A DNA stretch of 47,151 nucleotides from Leidyana gryllorum EB-2025a (GCA_048772705.1 JBLWGC010000071.1:1-47151); one strand, 5' to 3'; shown: positions 29,238 to 38,139, counted from the first letter of the stretch. Program-made: numbers and translations. Notes: generated by a model from the sequence alone, not told the origin.

Positions 29238-29308
29238 GCCTCCTTAGTTTAGGGGCAGAGCATTCGCTTTGTAAGCGAAAGGTCGCTGTTCGATTCCGGC
29301 AGGAGGCT
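29238..29308 (+). tRNA. tRNA-Thr(TGT)
   Basis: Loop TTTGTAA; T arm one base short next to the B box. Confidence 0.8.
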
Positions 29309-29342
29309 TCAGTCATTAGCCTAAACATGGTTGCGATCCTCT

Positions 29343-29392
29343 GCCCGCATTTCGGACGGCGGCTTGCACACAGCACTCGGCCATCTTGCCGG
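29343..29392 (-). pseudogene. tRNA-Leu remnant, loop CAA
   Basis: Leu acceptor and anticodon arm (TGCAAGC) without D or T arms. Opposite-strand copy at 33732. Confidence 0.6.
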
Positions 29393-29485
29393 AGTGTTCT
29401 TGGCTCGCCGTTCCACCCATTTCCTGTCGGTGAAATCTCAAAATGCGAGGACTTCTGGGGTTGGAGGCCGGCGAGTTTACTAGCG

Positions 29486-29557
29486 TCCGAGATAGTATAG
29501 TGGTCAGTATTTCCGCCTGTCACGCGGCATACCCTGGTTCGATTGCCGGTCTCGGAG
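29486..29557 (+). tRNA. tRNA-Asp(GTC), T stem damaged
   Basis: Loop CTGTCAC; T stem CCCTGG/GCCGG no longer pairs fully. Confidence 0.7.
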
Positions 29558-29608
29558 CACAGATGGCTTCGCTGAAGATTCTCTCCTTTGGTTCTCGCTG
29601 AACGTCGC

Positions 29609-29650
29609 TAACATGCGAAAATAGTAACCACTATGCTATCTCGGACGCTC
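29609..29650 (-). pseudogene. tRNA-Asp 5' half
   Basis: TCCGAGATAGCATAGTGGTTAC on the minus strand, then lost. Confidence 0.6.
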
Positions 29651-29725
29651 TGAACACGCCACGGACATTCCATTCGTTCAGAAAACGGCCGTTACCGTGT
29701 ACGAGCTTCAACAACAAGGTGTCAC

Positions 29726-29796
29726 GCATCTGTGGTCTAGTGGTAGAATGTCTCGTTGCCATCGAGACGACCCGGGTTCGATTCCCGGCAGATGCA
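29726..29796 (+). tRNA. tRNA-Gly(GCC)
   Basis: Loop TTGCCAT; followed by TTTTT at about 20 bp. Confidence 0.95.
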
Positions 29797-29871
29797 GAGG
29801 ACACATGGTTGTTTTTCCACCATTCAGAAATTCATGCGTGAGTTGGAGTTTAACCCTCCAACCACATCGCA

Positions 29872-29953
29872 CGACAACTGCTAGATTTGAACCAGCGCGG
29901 GCCCGGCCCAGTAGATTTCTAGTCTACCCCCTTAACCACTCGGGCAAGTTGCC
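29872..29953 (-). tRNA. tRNA-Ser(AGA)
   Basis: Loop CTAGAAA; T stem has one mismatch. Confidence 0.9.
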
Positions 29954-30023
29954 GCTGTCGAACTTGGCAATTTGCGGCCAGTGACTTCACATACGGTTCA
30001 GCAAGCTTTACTAGGACTGCTGG

Positions 30024-30087
30024 CGCCGCCCGAACCCGCGGTTCTCCCTTCAAAAGTCTTGCGCTCTACCGACGGAGTTGGGGCGGC
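30024..30087 (-). pseudogene. tRNA-Lys remnant
   Basis: Acceptor 5' strand and D arm present, T arm shortened. Confidence 0.6.
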
Positions 30088-30185
30088 AAGAAAGCTCGGA
30101 CTTGGTAACAAATTCCAGTCGTATTGATGGTGGAATCTTTCCGAGTCGGTTCGGCTCTCGGCCGAAGCCTAAACTCGACTACTTG

Positions 30186-30258
30186 TCCACTATAGTCTAA
30201 GTGGCTAGGATATGCGGCTCTCACCCGCACGATCCGGGTTCAAGTCCCGGCAGTGGAA
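30186..30258 (+). tRNA. tRNA-Glu(CTC)
   Basis: Loop CTCTCAC; one acceptor mismatch. Confidence 0.92.
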
Positions 30259-30318
30259 ATCCAGCTGAGTGTGCTTGTAGGCAACAGTTCCATTCTTACT
30301 TCCAGGGAAATAGATCCA

Positions 30319-30391
30319 CACCGCCCGCGGGGCTCGAACCCGCAACTGCGAGATTAAGAGTCTTGCGCTCTACCGACTGAGCTTGGGCGGC
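30319..30391 (-). tRNA. tRNA-Lys(CTT)
   Basis: Loop CTCTTAA; one anticodon stem change compared with 26239. Confidence 0.9.
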
Positions 30392-30456
30392 AGGAAACCA
30401 AGGACACAAAACTCGATAGCTTGACATCTAAAGTGGCTTTGGTACCCACCAGCCTC

Positions 30457-30529
30457 ACTCCGGGTCGTCTAGTGCTTACAACAGCAAGTTGTGGCCGTGC
30501 ATACCCAGGCCCAAATCCTGGCTTCGATA
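30457..30529 (+). pseudogene. tRNA-His(GTG), decayed
   Basis: Shares the same damaged form as 26385, showing the damage predates the module duplication. Confidence 0.65.
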
Positions 30530-30645
30530 GTATGTCCCCGATGTCTCGTGGGAGATGTAGGTGAAGTTTGTCCGAGCCCACGATCGGGCGTAGCTGCCCT
30601 CCTCTCTTGATCGCTACACACTTTCATTTGACGGCTCGGTTAGTC

Positions 30646-30718
30646 GGCGCTATGGCCTAATGGATATGGCATCGGTCTACGGAACCGGGGATTCTGGGTT
30701 CGAGTCCCAGTAGCGTCT
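30646..30718 (+). tRNA. tRNA-Arg(ACG)
   Basis: Identical to 26580 over the gene. Confidence 0.92.
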
Positions 30719-30831
30719 GGGCGAATGGCCGGGTTGCAGCCTGTTGAGTCAACAACTCAGATCCTGTCTTAGCTGTCAGGGACATTGTCCGGGATGGGTC
30801 GAGTGCCGTGTTGCGTCAACGACTATCAGAC

Positions 30832-30903
30832 GGGCTGTTCTGGGAATCGAACCCAGGACTTCTTCCACCCGAAGGAAGAATCATACCACTAGACCAAACA
30901 GCC
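30832..30903 (-). tRNA. tRNA-Pro(CGG)
   Basis: Loop TTCGGGT in CTTCC/GGAAG; intact T arm. Confidence 0.92.
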
Positions 30904-30991
30904 GCCTAGCTGGTGGTTCAACCCGCTGGGTACAGTCGAGAGACTCGTCTCACTATGTGAAGTATTACTCAATGCCATGAGGTAGGCACAG

Positions 30992-31069
30992 AGGGAGGCT
31001 AGCCCAGATGATGATGAAACGGTGCTTAGTATATGAAAGGTTCTGGGATCGATTCTCAGCGCATCCGAA
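30992..31069 (+). pseudogene. tRNA-Ala-like, decayed
   Basis: TAGCCCAGATG, GCTTAGTATATG and CTGGGATCGATTCTCAG keep the Ala outline; acceptor lost. Confidence 0.55.
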
Positions 31070-31170
31070 CTACATAGATGGAACCCTCGCCGGAGTAGTC
31101 TAGTTGGCCTATCAACGCTGTCTGCCAAAACCATCAGGTTGAGTAGTACTTTGCCAATCACCACGCTACT

Positions 31171-31250
31171 TCCCGTGGGACGGAATCGAACCGCCGACTA
31201 TCTGATGCCAGCACTACAGTCAGATGCTCTACCAACTGAGCTACCCCCGG
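31171..31250 (-). tRNA. tRNA-Tyr(GTA) with 7-nt intron
   Basis: Loop CTGTAG then intron TGCTGGC (31207-31213) then A, between positions 37 and 38. Acceptor has mismatches; 40887 is the better copy. Confidence 0.85.
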
Positions 31251-31277
31251 CCGTCCAACTGCTCCGGGTTTCGAACG

Positions 31278-31350
31278 GCTCAACCCCAGATCCTCGCCCT
31301 TTCGGACTGCGGTCTGAGCACAGCGCCTTAGACAACTCGGCCATCTTGCC
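31278..31350 (-). pseudogene. tRNA-Leu(CAG), T arm lost
   Basis: Acceptor 5' strand, D arm, loop CTCAGAC and variable arm remain. Opposite-strand relative at 40787, both next to a Tyr gene. Confidence 0.7.
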
Positions 31351-31442
31351 ACAGTGTTGTTGGTTCATCGCTCCACCGGTTTTCTGTCCGTGAGCCAAAA
31401 TAGAAAGACTTTTGGGGTTGAAGGCCGGGGTCTCCACGAGCG

Positions 31443-31514
31443 TCCGAGATAGTATAGTGCTTAGTATTTCCGCCTGTCACTCGGAAGACCCGCGTACGAA
31501 TCCCGGTCTCGGAG
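31443..31514 (+). tRNA. tRNA-Asp(GTC), B box altered
   Basis: Loop CTGTCAC; B box CGTACGAATCC. Confidence 0.72.
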
Positions 31515-31568
31515 ACACTTAGTTTTTCCGCTTTAGATTTCGTGGTGCTCACCTGCAAAAATGCGAGT

Positions 31569-31641
31569 TACAGCCACCGAGGATCGAACTCGGGACCTTC
31601 TGCGTGTTAAGCAGACGTCGTGACCATTAGACCATGGCTGC
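31569..31641 (-). tRNA. tRNA-Val(AAC)
   Basis: Loop TTA ACAC type; intact T arm. Confidence 0.92.
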
Positions 31642-31704
31642 AGTGAAGGTCCCGCACACCAAGAGAAGTGGCGAGGTTTCACGAAAGAGTGAGGACTAGT
31701 TCTG

Positions 31705-31776
31705 AGGTCGCGCCGGGAATCGATCCTAAGTCGGGAGATTTGGAGTCTCCAGTGCTAACCACTACACCACGTAACC
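31705..31776 (-). tRNA. tRNA-Gln body with anticodon CCA
   Basis: Body is that of Gln-CTG (19597), but the loop reads CTCCAAA, giving CCA (Trp). B box has two changes. Confidence 0.65.
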
Positions 31777-31879
31777 GATTCCGTCCTTCCTAAAAGGAGT
31801 TGGTAGAGCCATCCGCACTAGCGCTCCCTCAACTGGACACATGCAACACGCGTCTCTCTACTGGCCTTTGAAATATTGT

Positions 31880-31935
31880 AACTGGCTCTTGTATCTTAGT
31901 CGGCAGAGTGTGTGATGGTGAAATACAAACTCGGG
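31880..31935 (+). pseudogene. tRNA-Asn 5' remnant
   Basis: GGCTCTTGTATCTTAGTCGG and GCAGAGTGTGTG only. The rest of 31777-32059 holds no other gene that I can see. Confidence 0.5.
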
Positions 31936-32059
31936 AATCCGGGCTTTGAGGCAACCTTCACACATACTGCGGTGCCCAGGTCTGTCCAAGGGCTACAGGG
32001 CATGACTAAAAGCTCTCAACTCGGTAAGTAAATAGCGGCAGGTGCAGCCGTACGACGTT

Positions 32060-32132
32060 TGGACGACCTGGGCATCGATCCCAGTACCTCTCGCATGCTA
32101 AGCGAGCGCTCTACCATTTGAGCTAGTCGCCC
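32060..32132 (-). tRNA. tRNA-Ala(AGC)
   Basis: Loop TTAGCAT; all stems paired. Confidence 0.95.
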
Positions 32133-32211
32133 GTTGTGCAGACCCCGTTGATTCTCAACATGGTATGACCACTCTCGCGACTGTGCTCACCGCGTTGCAC
32201 GACCGACAGGC

Positions 32212-32283
32212 GGCTGTTTGGTCTAGTGGTATGATTTTTCCTTCGGGTGGAAGAAGTCCTGGGTTCGATTCCCAGAACAGCCC
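32212..32283 (+). tRNA. tRNA-Pro(CGG)
   Basis: Loop TTCGGGT; perfect acceptor and T arm. Confidence 0.92.
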
Positions 32284-32363
32284 GTTGGTTGTCGGTTGAC
32301 CCGACGCTCTATCTCAGACCAAGAGGGTACGGCTCTCGGCTAAAGGTGCAGCTGAGGAAGTTG

Positions 32364-32436
32364 TCCACTGTAGTCTAAGTGGCTAGGATATGCGGCTCTC
32401 ACCCGCACGATCCGGGTTCAAGTCCCGGCAGTGGAA
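32364..32436 (+). tRNA. tRNA-Glu(CTC)
   Basis: Loop CTCTCAC. Glu-Thr pair also at 22322-22542 and 35956-36176. Confidence 0.95.
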
Positions 32437-32512
32437 GTCATTGGACCATTCGAGCAAAGTGCCTCAGTAATCCCCGTCAATAGTGACTGATTCGTGATCT
32501 TTGGCTTGCATT

Positions 32513-32584
32513 GCCTTCTTAGCTTAAGGACAGAGCATTCGCTTAGTAAGCGAAAGGTCGCCGGTTCGATTCCGGCAGAAGGCT
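32513..32584 (+). tRNA. tRNA-Thr(AGT)
   Basis: Loop TTAGTAA; D loop AAGGACAG differs slightly from other copies. Confidence 0.93.
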
Positions 32585-32639
32585 CGACTGCATCGAATGG
32601 GCACCTGCAAGCTTATCGCAACTCCAATCATCGTAGCTG

Positions 32640-32714
32640 AGCCTCGTAGCTCAGCCATCAGAGTGTAAGTCTCTTAGCCACGAAGTCGCAGGTTTGGAAC
32701 CTGCCAGTACCTGA
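32640..32714 (+). pseudogene. Lys/Asn-like decayed tRNA
   Basis: T arm GCAGGTTTGGAACCTGC intact; anticodon stem unpaired around CTCTTAG. Confidence 0.6.
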
Positions 32715-32976
32715 CGCACCCACAGCGCTCTGTTTGGTCCAGTTATATATTCTTCCTCTGTGTTGTGCTCCAGGGTGAGTGCCGACTGTCGAGTTCGTTC
32801 CCCCTTTTTTCCTTTTCTAAAAAGCATCTAAGTTGGACCTAACGCTACCTATGTGCTACAGCTAAGGTCTTGCCTCAAATGTCTTGGCGCGCGCGTGTAC
32901 AGCCTTCACCTGCACACGTATGGACAAGACTTACCTTAAGCAGCCAGTCCCGTTGACAATGCCGTGGAGTCAGACT

Positions 32977-33050
32977 TGTCCGCGGGGAGACTCGAACCAC
33001 CGACCTTCAGAACATAAGTCCGTAGTCATTACCATTGTGCTATTGGCGCA
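32977..33050 (-). repeat. tRNA-derived SINE-like unit A
   Basis: A box AATAGCACAATGG and B box GGTTCGAGTC on the minus strand, poor acceptor pairing. Related to units at 33193 and 33320 and not to any tRNA gene of the array. Confidence 0.6.
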
Positions 33051-33192
33051 GTCGCCGAACATGTCGTGGCACTGCAAACCAGTGTGCAGCTTAGACGTGC
33101 GTGTACGACGCTGTGGGGCCTCCTGGGGGCTCCCCCACCCGTCCTCCATCCTCGACCTGCCCTCACCCGTCACCTGGGGGTCTTGGCACTGT

Positions 33193-33264
33193 TGTCCGAG
33201 GTGGGATTCGATCCGCCGACCTGCGGGTCCCAAGTCCGAGTAGTTACCACTGCACTACTGGATC
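33193..33264 (-). repeat. tRNA-derived SINE-like unit B
   Basis: CAGTAGTGCAGTGGTAACTA then CTCGGACTTGGGA, B box GGATCGAATCC. If a tRNA, the anticodon would be TGG. Confidence 0.6.
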
Positions 33265-33319
33265 ACAATACTAAGGGCAGCCATGTGCCGGTCGAGGTGG
33301 CTAGCCAAGGGCGAAGTGC

Positions 33320-33390
33320 AGGGCCGTGGATTCGATCCTGCGACCTCCAGGTTGCGAGCACAAGACACTTCCCATTGCACTAACTGGTAC
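33320..33390 (-). repeat. tRNA-derived SINE-like unit C
   Basis: CAGTTAGTGCAATGGGAAGT and B box GGATCGAATCC; shares head with units A and B. Confidence 0.6.
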
Positions 33391-33402
33391 ACCACAACAC
33401 TC

Positions 33403-33442
33403 TGGGTGGAAGAAGTCCTGGGTTCGATTCCCAGAACAGCCC
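33403..33442 (+). pseudogene. tRNA-Pro 3' half
   Basis: Starts within the anticodon arm, T arm and acceptor 3' strand intact. Confidence 0.75.
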
Positions 33443-33580
33443 GTCTGATAGTTGTTGACTCAATGCCACGTCTCTCCAAGGTCGGCTTCTATACGCGGCT
33501 CCCACTCGTACAATCCCGGATGAAGTCCAGACCAGCTGAGACAAAATCTGAGTTGCAGCAGTTGTGAGGGGCTGGAACTG

Positions 33581-33652
33581 CTCCGAGACTGGGAATCGAA
33601 CCCGGGTCTTCCGCGTGACTGGCGGAAAAACTAATCACTATACTATCTCGGA
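33581..33652 (-). tRNA. tRNA-Asp(GTC)
   Basis: Loop CAGTCAC; T arm intact. Confidence 0.88.
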
Positions 33653-33731
33653 CGCTAGTAAACACGCCGGCCTCCAACCCCAGAACTCCTCGCATTTTGA
33701 GATTTCACGGACAGGAAAAGGGTAACACTTC

Positions 33732-33780
33732 GGCAAGATGGCCGAGTGCTGTGTGCAAGCCGCCGTCCGAAAATGCGGGC
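33732..33780 (+). pseudogene. tRNA-Leu remnant, loop CAA
   Basis: Same shortened form as 29343 on the other strand; the Leu'-Thr(TGT)-Ser order is shared in inverted form. Confidence 0.6.
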
Positions 33781-33814
33781 GGATGATCGCAACCATGTTT
33801 AGGCTAATGACTGA

Positions 33815-33886
33815 AGCCTCCTGCCGGAATCGAACCAGCGACCTTTCGCTTACAAAGCGAATGCTCTGCCCCTAAGCTAAGGAGGC
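33815..33886 (-). tRNA. tRNA-Thr(TGT)
   Basis: Loop TTTGTAA in TTCGC/GCGAA; acceptor GCCTCCT/AGGAGGC. Confidence 0.93.
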
Positions 33887-33950
33887 ATTCCCTGTCTCGA
33901 CCCATATGAGTTTTTGATGCCGGGAATTGCATCATTTCCACCACATCGCA

Positions 33951-34032
33951 CGACCACTGCTGGATTTGAACCAGCGCGGTCCAGGCCCAGTAGATTTCGA
34001 GTCTACCCCCTTATTTACTCGGGCAAGTTGCC
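33951..34032 (-). tRNA. tRNA-Ser(CGA)
   Basis: Loop CTCGAAA; one acceptor mismatch and an altered D loop. Confidence 0.87.
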
Positions 34033-34141
34033 ACCTGTCGAACTCGGCATTTTGCGGCCAGTGATGTCACATACGGTTCAGCAAGCTTGACTAGGACCCC
34101 AAACCGTTGTGAAAAAGTGCCAGCGAGTAAGAGATGTCGTC

Positions 34142-34223
34142 GGCAAGCTGGCCGAGCGGTTAAGGCGGCGGCCTGCTAAGCCGTTGGGTTCCACCCGCGT
34201 GAGTTCGAATCTCACCCTTGTCG
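34142..34223 (+). tRNA. tRNA-Ser(GCT)
   Basis: Loop CTGCTAA; B box AGTTCGAATCT. Confidence 0.92.
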
Positions 34224-34380
34224 GTAGCATTCGGGGAGAGCGCAACTGGTTGAATGATTGAACTGAGGTTTTTGCCCGACTCGAATCCAACTCTTTAGGC
34301 TGGGGCCTGTATACAAGACCCGTGTTGCATGTGTCCAGTTGAGGAAGCGCTAGTCCGACTCTTCTGGGATGGGCTGAACC

Positions 34381-34450
34381 GGTTGCGTCCTTGGTGGTTA
34401 GCACTCGACACTTTGGATTTTCCGACCTGGGTTCGGTCCCGGCGCGACCC
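34381..34450 (+). pseudogene. tRNA-Gln-derived, loop TTG
   Basis: Acceptor and T arm of Gln, anticodon arm CGACACTTTGGATTTTC no longer pairs. Twin at 40369. Confidence 0.65.
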
Positions 34451-34514
34451 TTGAACTGGTCCTCACTACTCCCTGAAGCATCGCCACTTCTCTTGGGCTG
34501 CGGGGACCATCCAT

Positions 34515-34586
34515 GCAGCCATGGTCTAGTGGTTACGACGTCTGCTTAACACGCGAAGGTCCCGAGTTCGATCCTCGGTGGCTGTA
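34515..34586 (+). tRNA. tRNA-Val(AAC)
   Basis: Loop TTAACAC; anticodon stem has one base missing on the 3' side. Confidence 0.8.
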
Positions 34587-34641
34587 GCTCGAAACTTTCA
34601 GCGGGCACCAAAAAAGACAATCTTAAGCGAGATCAACTGTG

Positions 34642-34713
34642 CTCCGAGACCGGGAATCGAACACGGGTCTTCCGCGTGACAGGCGGAAATACTAACCACT
34701 ATACTATCTCGGA
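34642..34713 (-). tRNA. tRNA-Asp(GTC)
   Basis: Loop CTGTCAC; T stem one change. Confidence 0.92.
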
Positions 34714-34807
34714 TGCTCCGAACACACCGGCCTGAAACCCCAAAAGTCCTTCCATCTTGAGATTCCAGGAATAGAAAACGCGTGGAGCGGCGAGCCAACA
34801 ACATCCC

Positions 34808-34887
34808 GGCAAGATGACCGAGTGGTCTGAGGCGCTGTGCTCAGACCGGAGTCCGAAAGGTCGTGGGTTCGAATCCCACTTTTGTCA
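34808..34887 (+). tRNA. tRNA-Leu(CAG)
   Basis: Loop CTCAGAC; B box GGGTTCGAATCC; acceptor GGCAAGA/TTTTGTC. Confidence 0.87.
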
Positions 34888-35020
34888 GGCGTTGTAGTCA
34901 GGACAACCTGCGACTTCATCCCAGCATGCCCCCACGATGCGCGCGGGACAGCCCGCCGTGGACGTGGCACCCGGCTAACTTTTGTCGATACAACTGCCAC
35001 ATGATTCTCCAACTTACATT

Positions 35021-35092
35021 GCCTTCTTAGCTTAGGGGCAGAGCGTTCGCTTCGTAAGCGAGAAGTCGCCGGTTCGATTCCGGCAGAAGGCT
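35021..35092 (+). tRNA. tRNA-Thr(CGT)
   Basis: Loop TTCGTAA; all arms intact. Neighbour order Thr(CGT)-Gly'-Met recurs at 42.2 kb. Confidence 0.93.
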
Positions 35093-35158
35093 TTGTTGCA
35101 TCGATAGGCTTAAGAGGAATGGCTGTCGCCACGTACAAGATTCACAAGATCGTGTTCT

Positions 35159-35227
35159 GCATCTGTGGTCTAGTGGAAGAGTCGATCGCTGCCATCGAGA
35201 TAACCTGTGTGCGATTCCCGACTGCAA
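35159..35227 (+). pseudogene. tRNA-Gly, decayed
   Basis: Gly acceptor and D arm intact, T arm degraded. Twin at 42363. Confidence 0.65.
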
Positions 35228-35270
35228 AATGGTAGCATGATGAGTTTGTCGGCGGTTTCGATTCTGACCG

Positions 35271-35343
35271 TGGGAGTGGAGAGGATCGAACTCTCGACTT
35301 CAGGATTATGAGACCTACGCGCTACCGACTGCGCTACACTCCC
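35271..35343 (-). tRNA. Elongator tRNA-Met(CAT)
   Basis: Loop CTCATAA; T arm GAGAGTTCGATCCTCTC. Confidence 0.95.
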
Positions 35344-35419
35344 CCTCCGACTTTCTCCGAGGAATCACCTGAACCCAGAACCATGCTGCCAGGCAGGTTG
35401 GGTCAAGATACAACAAAGC

Positions 35420-35491
35420 GGGCTGTTTTGGGAATGGAACCCAGGACTTCTTCCACCCGACGGCAGAATCATACCACTAGACCAAACAGCC
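35420..35491 (-). tRNA. tRNA-Pro(CGG), weakened
   Basis: Loop GTCGGGT; B box GGTTCCATTCC and one stem mismatch. Confidence 0.7.
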
Positions 35492-35579
35492 GCCTGTCAT
35501 TCGTGTAACCCGCTGAAGACAGTTTAAAAAGTGGTCATCCTATGTTGAGAACCAACAAATGCGATGGGGTCCGCATAAC

Positions 35580-35652
35580 GGGAGACTAGCTCAAATGGTA
35601 GAGCGCTCGCTTAGCATGCGAGAGGTACTGGGATCGATGCCCAGGTCGTCCA
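35580..35652 (+). tRNA. tRNA-Ala(AGC)
   Basis: Loop TTAGCAT; acceptor GGGAGAC has one mismatch. Confidence 0.9.
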
Positions 35653-35665
35653 AAGTACGTACGGC

Positions 35666-35726
35666 TGCACGTGGCCGAATTCAAACCCATCGTTGTCATC
35701 TTTGAAGGGTCGCGAACCACAAGTGC
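35666..35726 (-). pseudogene. tRNA-Gly-derived remnant, CTTCAAA loop type
   Basis: As 25830. Confidence 0.65.
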
Positions 35727-35770
35727 CATTGGGAGAGCACCGCAGTCAATGTCTAGGGTGCCTCTGAAGC

Positions 35771-35844
35771 CGGTTTTGCTAGGTTCCGGACCTGCGAGCT
35801 TGTCATCAAAAGCCACATGCTCTGCCGACTGAGCTCACAAAACG
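35771..35844 (-). pseudogene. tRNA-Asn, decayed
   Basis: Outline as 25927 with changes in every arm; loop no longer GTT. Confidence 0.65.
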
Positions 35845-35955
35845 CCTTACAATGTTGCAGAGCTTAGTAGAGGGACCCTCCACTTTCTACCGCAACCCCT
35901 TTGTTATAGGTTGACCCGACGGACCACATCTTGTTGACCTCAACAGTGGAACTTG

Positions 35956-36028
35956 TCCACTGTAGTCTAAGTGGCTAGGATTTGCGACTCTCACCCGCAT
36001 GATCCGGGTTCAAGTCCCGGCAGTGGAA
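35956..36028 (+). tRNA. tRNA-Glu(CTC)
   Basis: Loop CTCTCAC; one stem mismatch. Confidence 0.88.
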
Positions 36029-36104
36029 GTCGTTGGACCATTCGAGCAAAGTGCTCCAGTAACCTCCGTCAATAGTGACTGATTCGTGATCTTTGGCTTG
36101 CATT

Positions 36105-36176
36105 TCCTTGTTAGCTTAGGGGCAGAGCATTCGCTTAGTAAGCGAAAGGTCGCCGGTTTGATTCCGGCAGAAGGCT
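36105..36176 (+). tRNA. tRNA-Thr(AGT), acceptor damaged
   Basis: Loop TTAGTAA; 5' acceptor TCCTTGT does not pair well with AGAAGGC. Confidence 0.65.
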
Positions 36177-36183
36177 CGACTGC

Positions 36184-36229
36184 ACTCCTTCCACAGTAAG
36201 GAAGGATCATACCACTAGACCAAACAGCC
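36184..36229 (-). pseudogene. tRNA-Pro 5' half
   Basis: Like the array-edge fragment at 17237; loop TTACTGT. Confidence 0.7.
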
Positions 36230-36283
36230 GCTTAGCCGGTGGTTCAACCCGCTGGGTACAGTCGAGAGACTCGTCTCACTATG

Positions 36284-36307
36284 TTAGACAACTCGGCCAT
36301 CTTGCCG
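36284..36307 (-). pseudogene. tRNA-Leu 5' end
   Basis: GGCAAGATGGCCGAGTTGTC on the minus strand only. Confidence 0.6.
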
Positions 36308-36400
36308 GGATGTTGTTGACTCGCCGCTCCACACGTTTTCTGTGCTTGAAATCTCATAATGGAAGAACTTTTGGGGTTGGAGGCCGGCGTGTTCAGAGCG

Positions 36401-36472
36401 TCCGAGATAGTATAGTGGTTAGTATTTCCGCCTGTCACGCGGAAGACCCGGGTTCGATTCCCGGTCTCAGAG
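36401..36472 (+). tRNA. tRNA-Asp(GTC)
   Basis: Loop CTGTCAC; one acceptor mismatch. Module partner of 19263. Confidence 0.92.
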
Positions 36473-36527
36473 CAGTGGTGGTTTCGCTTAAGATTCTCTC
36501 CTTTGGTTCTCGCTGAAAGTTGGGAGT

Positions 36528-36598
36528 TACACCACCGAGGATTCACCTCGGACTTTCTGCGTGTTAAGCAGACGTCGTAACCACTAGACCGTGGGAGC
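36528..36598 (-). pseudogene. tRNA-Val(AAC), variant copy
   Basis: Head-to-tail pair with 36599, same altered B box as the 19390/19461 pair. Confidence 0.7.
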
Positions 36599-36670
36599 TA
36601 CAGCCACCGAGGATTCACCTCGGACTTTCTGCGTGTTGAGCAGACGTCGTAACCACTAGACCGTGGCTGC
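36599..36670 (-). tRNA. tRNA-Val(AAC), altered B box
   Basis: Acceptor intact, B box GGTGAATCC. Confidence 0.7.
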
Positions 36671-36734
36671 ATGAATGGTCCCCGCAGCCCAAGAGAAGTG
36701 GCGAAGTTTCAGGGAGTAGTGAGGACCAGTTCCA

Positions 36735-36806
36735 AGGTCGCGCCGGGAATCGAACCCAGGTCGGGAGATTCAGAGTCTCCAGTGCTAACCACTACACCAC
36801 GCAACC
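36735..36806 (-). tRNA. tRNA-Gln(CTG)
   Basis: Identical to 19597 over the gene. Confidence 0.93.
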
Positions 36807-37010
36807 AGTTCAGCCCACCCAAAAGAGTCGGTAGAATCATCCGGACTAGCGCTTCCTCAACTGGACACACGCAACACGGGTCTCTTTACTGACCTCTGGG
36901 AATATTTTAGGTGGCTCATGTATATAGCGCCCAGCGTAGAGCGTTGGATTTGAGTCGGACAGAATGCTCACTTCAATCATTGAAGCAATTGCGCTCTTCG
37001 CGAATGCTAC

Positions 37011-37092
37011 CGTCAAGGATGAGTTTCGAACTCACGCGGGTGACACCCAACGGCTCAGCAGGCCGCCGCCTTAACCACTCGGCCACCTTGCC
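37011..37092 (-). tRNA. tRNA-Ser(GCT)
   Basis: Loop CTGCTGA; T arm GAGTTCGAAACTC and acceptor slightly changed. Confidence 0.82.
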
Positions 37093-37426
37093 AAGAGTGT
37101 AACTGATCACACCTTTCGTCGGGAACCCCGTGCAAACTGTTAGTGATGTGGGTGGGTATAGCCCCTTCGAAGTGTCAGTATTTGGCTCTGGAATGACTGT
37201 TTGGCGGGGTGGAGGAAGGCCAATCATGGTGCTTTTGCGGAGCACAGTCGGATAGTTGGTCCAGTGAGTGTTTACCTCAACTCTGCCTATTTTCGGTCAC
37301 TTAAAGGGTGAGCCTGATCAGTTCCAAGTTCGCAGTCAAGCGCCGGCCCAACTGGGCGGGTGTGTTGTTGATGGAGCATCCCCTTGCACCCTTTTGACAG
37401 GAGGAGATGCATCGAGAGAAGTTTCA

Positions 37427-37499
37427 CGGAGTGTAGCGCAGTCGGTAGCGCCTAGGTCTCATGTTCTTGAAGTCGAGAGTTCAATCCTCCCCACTCCCA
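37427..37499 (+). tRNA. Elongator tRNA-Met(CAT), weakened
   Basis: Loop CTCATGT with a mismatched stem; acceptor starts with C. Confidence 0.72.
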
Positions 37500-37642
37500 C
37501 GGTCGGCATCGGAAGCGCCGACTAACTCGTATGCGCCACCTGACAAGAGTGGACTTCAGCTGTCCGCTGGTGTCTGAGATGTTTGAGTCCAGCTGAGGGG
37601 GGATCCAGCATCCGGGTCGGTGCCATCTGTCGTCGCAGAAGT

Positions 37643-37716
37643 GGTCGCGTAGCTCAGTCGGTTAGAGCGTGAGCCTAATAAGCTCAAGGTCCCCGGTTCG
37701 AGCCCGGGCGTGACCA
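37643..37716 (+). tRNA. tRNA-Ile(AAT)
   Basis: Loop CTAATAA in TGAGC/GCTCA, perfectly paired, the best Ile copy. Confidence 0.95.
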
Positions 37717-37817
37717 AGTGAGTGGATCTTCGATAAAGAGTCGCCCTGCACTCGAGCAACCCCCAACATTCTGCGACCAATACGAAAGGTACGTGTTATA
37801 AAGTCCTCACTTCCCTG

Positions 37818-37884
37818 CCGCGCCAGCCCCGTCGGTAGAGCGCAAGACTTTCAATGGAGAGACCGCGGGTTCGGGCAGCGCCAG
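37818..37884 (+). pseudogene. tRNA-Lys remnant
   Basis: Same decayed form as 27830, again downstream of Ile. Confidence 0.6.
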
Positions 37885-37951
37885 CAGTCCGAGTCAAGCT
37901 TGCTGAACCGTATGTGAAGCCACTGGCCGCTAAATGCCGAGTTCGACAGGT

Positions 37952-38005
37952 GGCAACTTGCCCGAGTGTTGAAGGGGGTAGACTAGAAATCTACTGGGCC
38001 TGGCC
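37952..38005 (+). pseudogene. tRNA-Ser(AGA), 3' part lost
   Basis: Ends in the variable arm, where sequence found beside the Pro genes near 18.05 kb takes over in inverted form. Confidence 0.75.
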
Positions 38006-38067
38006 AACGAGGTGGCTGTGTTGGTTCTGGGGGCAACTTGTCCCGTCGGATCCACTGACGACCAATA

Positions 38068-38139
38068 GGGCTGTTCTGGGAATCGAACCCAGGACTCCTT
38101 CCACCCTAAGGAAGGATCATACCACTAGACCAAACAGCC
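38068..38139 (-). tRNA. tRNA-Pro(AGG)
   Basis: Loop TTAGGGT in CTTCC/GGAAG; intact. Confidence 0.92.
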
